Shown: positions 61,056-64,000 of the stretch, one piece after another | Position numbering within the stretch: position 1 is the first letter of the stretch | Layout of the letters: each line of letters opens with the position of its first letter | From: Aquimarina latercula DSM 2041 | GTDB taxonomy: Bacteria; Bacteroidota; Bacteroidia; Flavobacteriales; Flavobacteriaceae | Direction: 5' to 3' | NCBI RefSeq assembly: GCF_000430645.1 | Contig: NZ_AUMK01000003.1 | Span: 620,001 to 684,000 of the forward strand | DNA: 64,000 bases | Position numbers and translations under genes: made by a program | Notes under the pieces: model-generated | The model's input: only the letters and a program-made list of their open reading frames with translations | Databases searched by the model: none | What the model was told of the DNA's origin: nothing

Positions 61056-62552
61056 ATGAGTAGTCCGGTTATATTTCCATTTAAGAGCAACATCGATTTA
61101 GATAAAAATTCAAATCGACACCTCTACTTACAATTATGTGATCAATTGATTGGATTTATCAAATCCGGAAAACTAGCTCCTTCTACAAAGCTACCTGGAT
61201 CACGTAAATTATCGGAAGATTTAAAAATACATCGCAAAACTGTAATCGCAGCCTATGATGAACTAATATCACAAGGCTGGATAGAAAGTATTCCGGCAAA
61301 AGGGACGTTTGTTAATCACAATTTACCAATTATAAACCCGAAAAAACTTGCTAATTCTAATAAACCTGTCTCATCGAAAAACATATCGGGGTTTGATTTT
61401 AAAAAACGTAAAAACTTATTTATAAAAGGAATAGAAACCATACAAGCTTCTCTTAAAGTAGATGAAGGAGTTCCTGATCACCGATTGGCGCCTATAGAAG
61501 ATATTGCAAGAAACTATAGAAACATTACAAATAAAAAACATTACCAAGAATTATTAACCTATGGTGATACACATGGTAATTTCGATCTACGCAAAGCACT
61601 AGTATCATATCTAAATAAAACGAGAGGGTTAAAAATAACTACGGATAACATTCTCATAACAAGAGGAAGTCAAATGGGAATTTACCTTGCAAGTGAATTA
61701 CTGCTCGATGATCAGAAAATTATTGTCACAGGGAACACCAATTATATGACAGCCGATAATACATTTATAGAAGCTAATGGTATTATCAAGCAAGTTTCTG
61801 TAGATCAACATGGTATTAATACTATGGAAATTGAAAAAATATGTAAAAAAAACAAGATTAGTGCTGTTTATGTTACATCTCATCACCACCATCCTACAAC
61901 TGTAACTTTATCTGCAGAAAGACGTATGCATTTACTTAATCTAGCACAAGAGAATAATTTTGCAATTATAGAGGATGATTATGACTATGATTTTCATTAT
62001 CGCAATGCACCTATTCTACCATTGGCGAGTAATGATACCAAAGGGAATGTGATTTATATTGGAGGGTTTACAAAAATTATTGCTCCTGCTTTACGAATTG
62101 GTTATTTTATTGCTGCTAAAGATGTTATAGATGAGGCAGCAAGATTAAGGCGTATTATCGATAGACAAGGCGACACTTTATTAGAACAAACATTAGCAAG
62201 AATGATCATCAATGGAGATGTCCAAAGACATAGTAATAAAGTTCGAAAGATTTATAAAGAACGAAGAGACCTATTCTGCAGTTTATTAAGAGAGAAGCTT
62301 GTTGATTTTTTTGATTTTGAAACTCCAAATGGAGGAATGGCAGTTTGGGTTCGATTAAAACAACCTTATAATTGGGATGTAGTAATGGCAGAAACTTTAA
62401 AATTAAATGTAGCTTTTAATCCAGAATGGAGGCGTTATGACAACAACAACCTAGGACATAATGGAATACGAATAGGGTTTGCAGCTTTAAACAAAGAAGA
62501 AATTATTACTGTTATAAATACATTAGAAACCGTTATGAAATCTATTCGATAA
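61056..62552 (+). CDS. MocR/PdxR family PLP-dependent transcriptional regulator
   Basis: The 498-residue protein joins an N-terminal GntR winged helix (HLYLQLCDQLIGFIKSGKLAPSTKLPGSRKLSEDLKIHRKTVIAAYDELISQGWIESIPAKGTF is split here into its blocks LYLQLCDQLI, TKLPGSRKLSEDL and VIAAYDELISQGW) to an aminotransferase-like domain. The latter shows ITRGSQMGIYLASELLL, VTSHHHHPTTVTLS and YIGGFTKIIAPALRIGYF, in which the Lys at about residue 339 is the expected PLP Schiff-base site. MocR regulators of this type, such as PdxR, control vitamin B6 genes. It is divergent from a PNPOx-like gene and ends 11 bases into the convergent pentapeptide gene. Confidence 0.92.
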   Translation: MSSPVIFPFKSNIDLDKNSNRHLYLQLCDQLIGFIKSGKLAPSTKLPGSRKLSEDLKIHRKTVIAAYDELISQGWIESIPAKGTFVNHNLPIINPKKLANSNKPVSSKNISGFDFKKRKNLFIKGIETIQASLKVDEGVPDHRLAPIEDIARNYRNITNKKHYQELLTYGDTHGNFDLRKALVSYLNKTRGLKITTDNILITRGSQMGIYLASELLLDDQKIIVTGNTNYMTADNTFIEANGIIKQVSVDQHGINTMEIEKICKKNKISAVYVTSHHHHPTTVTLSAERRMHLLNLAQENNFAIIEDDYDYDFHYRNAPILPLASNDTKGNVIYIGGFTKIIAPALRIGYFIAAKDVIDEAARLRRIIDRQGDTLLEQTLARMIINGDVQRHSNKVRKIYKERRDLFCSLLREKLVDFFDFETPNGGMAVWVRLKQPYNWDVVMAETLKLNVAFNPEWRRYDNNNLGHNGIRIGFAALNKEEIITVINTLETVMKSIR

Positions 62553-63114
62553 TTAGATCAAACTTCTTTAACAACCCTTTCATATTATCTTTAGAAAACG
62601 TAGCTTTCTTTAACTTATTCTTTGTAGGATCTATATCAAAATTAATTGCTGTTCTAAAATCCACTTTTTCTGCATTTGTTTGATCAAAAATAGCAGTAGA
62701 TAAATCACAATCATTAAAGACAGAACCAGTAATTGTAGCTTCTGTAAAATCAACACCTATCAGTTTAGATTTAGTAAATAGGATACTCTTTAGTTCAAAA
62801 CCATAAAAAGAAGCATAATCTAACACACAAGCTTTAAACTCTACCGAAAACATAAATGCATTACAACTACTGAAATTTGCTCCTAAAAGTTTACAATTTT
62901 CAAAAACACACGCATCTCTAAAAGAAGCCTGTTTCATCATAACTTTGGTAAAATTACAATCTATAAATGTACACTCTAAAAATAGTACAACGGATAAATT
63001 TGCCTCTGTAAAATCGCAATTAACAAATGAACAATTATCATATTCTGCGCCTGGTATTTTTTGATTAGAAAAATCGTGATTAGTAAATGTTTGATCTAGT
63101 ATTATGTTATTCAT
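62542..63114 (-). CDS. Pentapeptide-repeat protein
   Basis: The 190-residue product has the A(D/N)LxX rhythm of pentapeptide repeats throughout: CSFVNCDFTEANLSVVLFLECTFIDCNFTK, ASFRDACVFENCKLLGANFSSC, and CVLDYASFYGFELKSILFTKSKLIGVDFTEA. It forms a right-handed quadrilateral beta-helix. Length and the cysteine-rich start are reminiscent of Qnr/McbG-type gyrase-protecting proteins (about 215 residues), but without a specific motif the role is open. The start ATG is 63112-63114. It ends 11 bases inside the convergent mocR gene. Confidence 0.85.
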   Translation of the reverse strand: MNNIILDQTFTNHDFSNQKIPGAEYDNCSFVNCDFTEANLSVVLFLECTFIDCNFTKVMMKQASFRDACVFENCKLLGANFSSCNAFMFSVEFKACVLDYASFYGFELKSILFTKSKLIGVDFTEATITGSVFNDCDLSTAIFDQTNAEKVDFRTAINFDIDPTKNKLKKATFSKDNMKGLLKKFDLIIE

Positions 63115-63190
63115 ATATGTGATTGTTAGAAGCTATTTTAATCAATAATTCTAAGTACAATTTATATAACAAATTTGTCTAGTATCGTTA

Positions 63191-63571
63191 CTAACTATTT
63201 ATTTTCCAGGGAGGGTTTTTCCTATTATCACCAGCAAAATATAAAATAATATTATTCCCATCGGGATCTTTAAGTCTTGCTTCTCTCCATAACCAACTTT
63301 GATCTGTTGGTAATAGATCGAACTCTATTCCTATAGATCTTAGCGTATCCACCTCTTTATCTAGTTGTTCCGTTTCAAAATAAACGTAAACACCTTCTCC
63401 CTCTGGCAATTTTTCAACTTCATGAATAGAAAAAGTAGCTTCTCCTTCTTTACACTCGAATCTAGCATAATGTGGTAATGCTTTTACAATTAGCACTAAA
63501 CCTAATTTCTCATAAAAAGAAATAGATTTTTCCACATTTTTAGATGGAACAGTAACTTGATTCAGATTCAT
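63191..63571 (-). CDS. VOC (glyoxalase-like) superfamily protein
   Basis: A 126-residue protein with two beta-alpha-beta-beta-beta modules: MNLNQVTVPSKNVEKSISFYEKLGL, HYARFECKEGEATFSIHE and LKDPDGNNIILYFAGD. Members bind metal in glyoxalase- or dioxygenase-type reactions or act as antibiotic-binding proteins. The substrate is unknown. It lies 5 bases after the proline dehydrogenase gene on the same strand. Confidence 0.85.
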   Translation of the reverse strand: MNLNQVTVPSKNVEKSISFYEKLGLVLIVKALPHYARFECKEGEATFSIHEVEKLPEGEGVYVYFETEQLDKEVDTLRSIGIEFDLLPTDQSWLWREARLKDPDGNNIILYFAGDNRKNPPWKINS

Positions 63572-63576
63572 AGTTA

Positions 63577-64000
63577 TTATAACTTTCTTCTTTTTCTTTC
63601 CTTAGATAACAAATCTAACTCTCTAGTTGTTTGACCAGCAACCGAAGTATTTTCTTCTGCTCTTCTTATAAGATAAGGCATAACATCCTTTACAGGACCG
63701 AACGGTAAATATTTAGCAACATTATACCCTTCTGAAGCCAAATTAAAACTAATATGATCACTCATACCATACAACTGTCCTAACCAAACTCTAGGATCAT
63801 TTTTTACTATTTTTTGTTTTCTCATCAATTCAATAGCCTGATAACAACTTATTTCATTGTGAGTACCTATGAACACAGAAATATCATTTAAGTTTTCCAA
63901 TATATATTCTAAAGTAGTATTAAAATTAAGGTCTGTAGCCTCTTTACTTTCGCATATTGGAGTTGGGTATCCTTTTTCTGAAGCGCGATCATTTTCTTTT
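63577..64000 (-). CDS. Proline dehydrogenase, C-terminal part (N-terminus off window)
   Basis: The frame runs to the window edge; the visible 140 residues include ENDRASEKGYPTPIC, TLEYILENLNDISVFIGTHNEISCY, VWLGQLYGMSDHISFNLASEGYNVAKYLPFGPVKDVMPYLIRRAEEN and the end TTRELDLLSKERKRRKL. These match the end of monofunctional flavin-dependent proline dehydrogenase; QLYGMSDHIS and YLPFGPVxDVMPYLIRRAEEN are family signatures. It oxidises proline to pyrroline-5-carboxylate. It is co-directional with the VOC gene, which probably shares its transcript. Confidence 0.93.
   Translation of the reverse strand, partial: KENDRASEKGYPTPICESKEATDLNFNTTLEYILENLNDISVFIGTHNEISCYQAIELMRKQKIVKNDPRVWLGQLYGMSDHISFNLASEGYNVAKYLPFGPVKDVMPYLIRRAEENTSVAGQTTRELDLLSKERKRRKL

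Noticed and set aside
62542-63114. Pentapeptide protein as a Qnr quinolone-resistance gene
   Set aside because: Repeats alone do not identify Qnr; the length is shorter and no mobile element or resistance context is seen.
1-64000. Mobile elements, tRNA genes, CRISPR arrays
   Set aside because: No transposase, integrase, phage gene, tRNA-like cloverleaf or regular spaced repeat was noticed by reading; a dedicated scan was not possible.

Overview
The window looks like a chromosome segment from a marine-type member of the Flavobacteriaceae (Bacteroidota). The evidence is low-GC, AT-rich codon use, a PorX-type regulator of the type IX secretion system, an lpxC-fabZ gene fusion with two LpxD-like genes, a fused two-domain E1 dehydrogenase, a MutS2 without Smr domain, and several promoter -7 boxes of the Bacteroidota form TAnnTTTG. 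A position close to Aquimarina is my guess from overall gene style, not something the sequence proves.

Region A (1-23.5 kb, almost all minus strand) is a surface-polysaccharide (EPS, capsule or O-antigen) locus. Read from its 5' end at 23.5 kb it holds: the WbpP/TviC-like epimerase and TviB/WbpA-like dehydrogenase (a UDP-GalNAcA-type precursor), a Wzx flippase, an unusual PP-loop protein, a polysaccharide pyruvyl transferase, a methyltransferase, two GT4 enzymes, a hexapeptide acetyltransferase, an EpsG/Wzy-like polymerase, a GT2, a GT4, a PaaK/CapK-like adenylate-forming enzyme, an MBOAT plus SGNH pair for O-acylation, then a second block with a GT4, a second CapK-like enzyme, the initiating sugar-phosphate transferase and a partial GNAT-like protein. 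A single plus-strand gene, a parallel beta-helix lipoprotein, splits the locus at 4.5-6.4 kb, with a bidirectional terminator on one side and a probable divergent promoter region on the other. The chain is probably assembled on undecaprenyl phosphate, flipped and polymerised by a Wzx/Wzy route, and heavily decorated.

Region B (23.8-44 kb) is core and housekeeping: fused alpha-keto acid dehydrogenase E1 (minus), then a plus-strand row with an isopenicillin-N-synthase-like dioxygenase, a SUI1-type initiation factor, a DUF1835 protein, a nucleoside phosphorylase and polyphosphate kinase 1. After that come a periplasmic-binding-fold protein, a tandem pair of outer-membrane barrels, uracil-DNA glycosylase, MutS2, a small HTH gene, two sodium:solute symporters and a large PIG-L deacetylase. 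Three genes for very small single-span membrane proteins lie here and were identified by reading the sequence.

Region C (44-57 kb) has an M16 zinc protease, sucD, and the lipid A block lpxD - lpxC/fabZ - lpxA - efp - second lpxD-like - NTF2-like protein, headed by an HD phosphohydrolase. Divergent from this is porX, followed by tsaE.

Region D (57-64 kb) holds overlapping small membrane or secreted protein genes, alanine dehydrogenase, a DUF4258 protein with an odd in-frame downstream extension, a DUF1272 protein, a flavin-binding PNPOx-like protein divergent from a MocR/PdxR regulator across a clear palindrome, a pentapeptide-repeat protein, a VOC protein and the C-terminal part of proline dehydrogenase. 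No rRNA, tRNA, CRISPR array, insertion sequence or phage gene was seen. The most promising unexplained items are the PP-loop protein and paired CapK-like enzymes in the polysaccharide locus, the opposite-strand beta-helix lipoprotein, the MocR operator candidate, and the cluster of unannotated micro-proteins.
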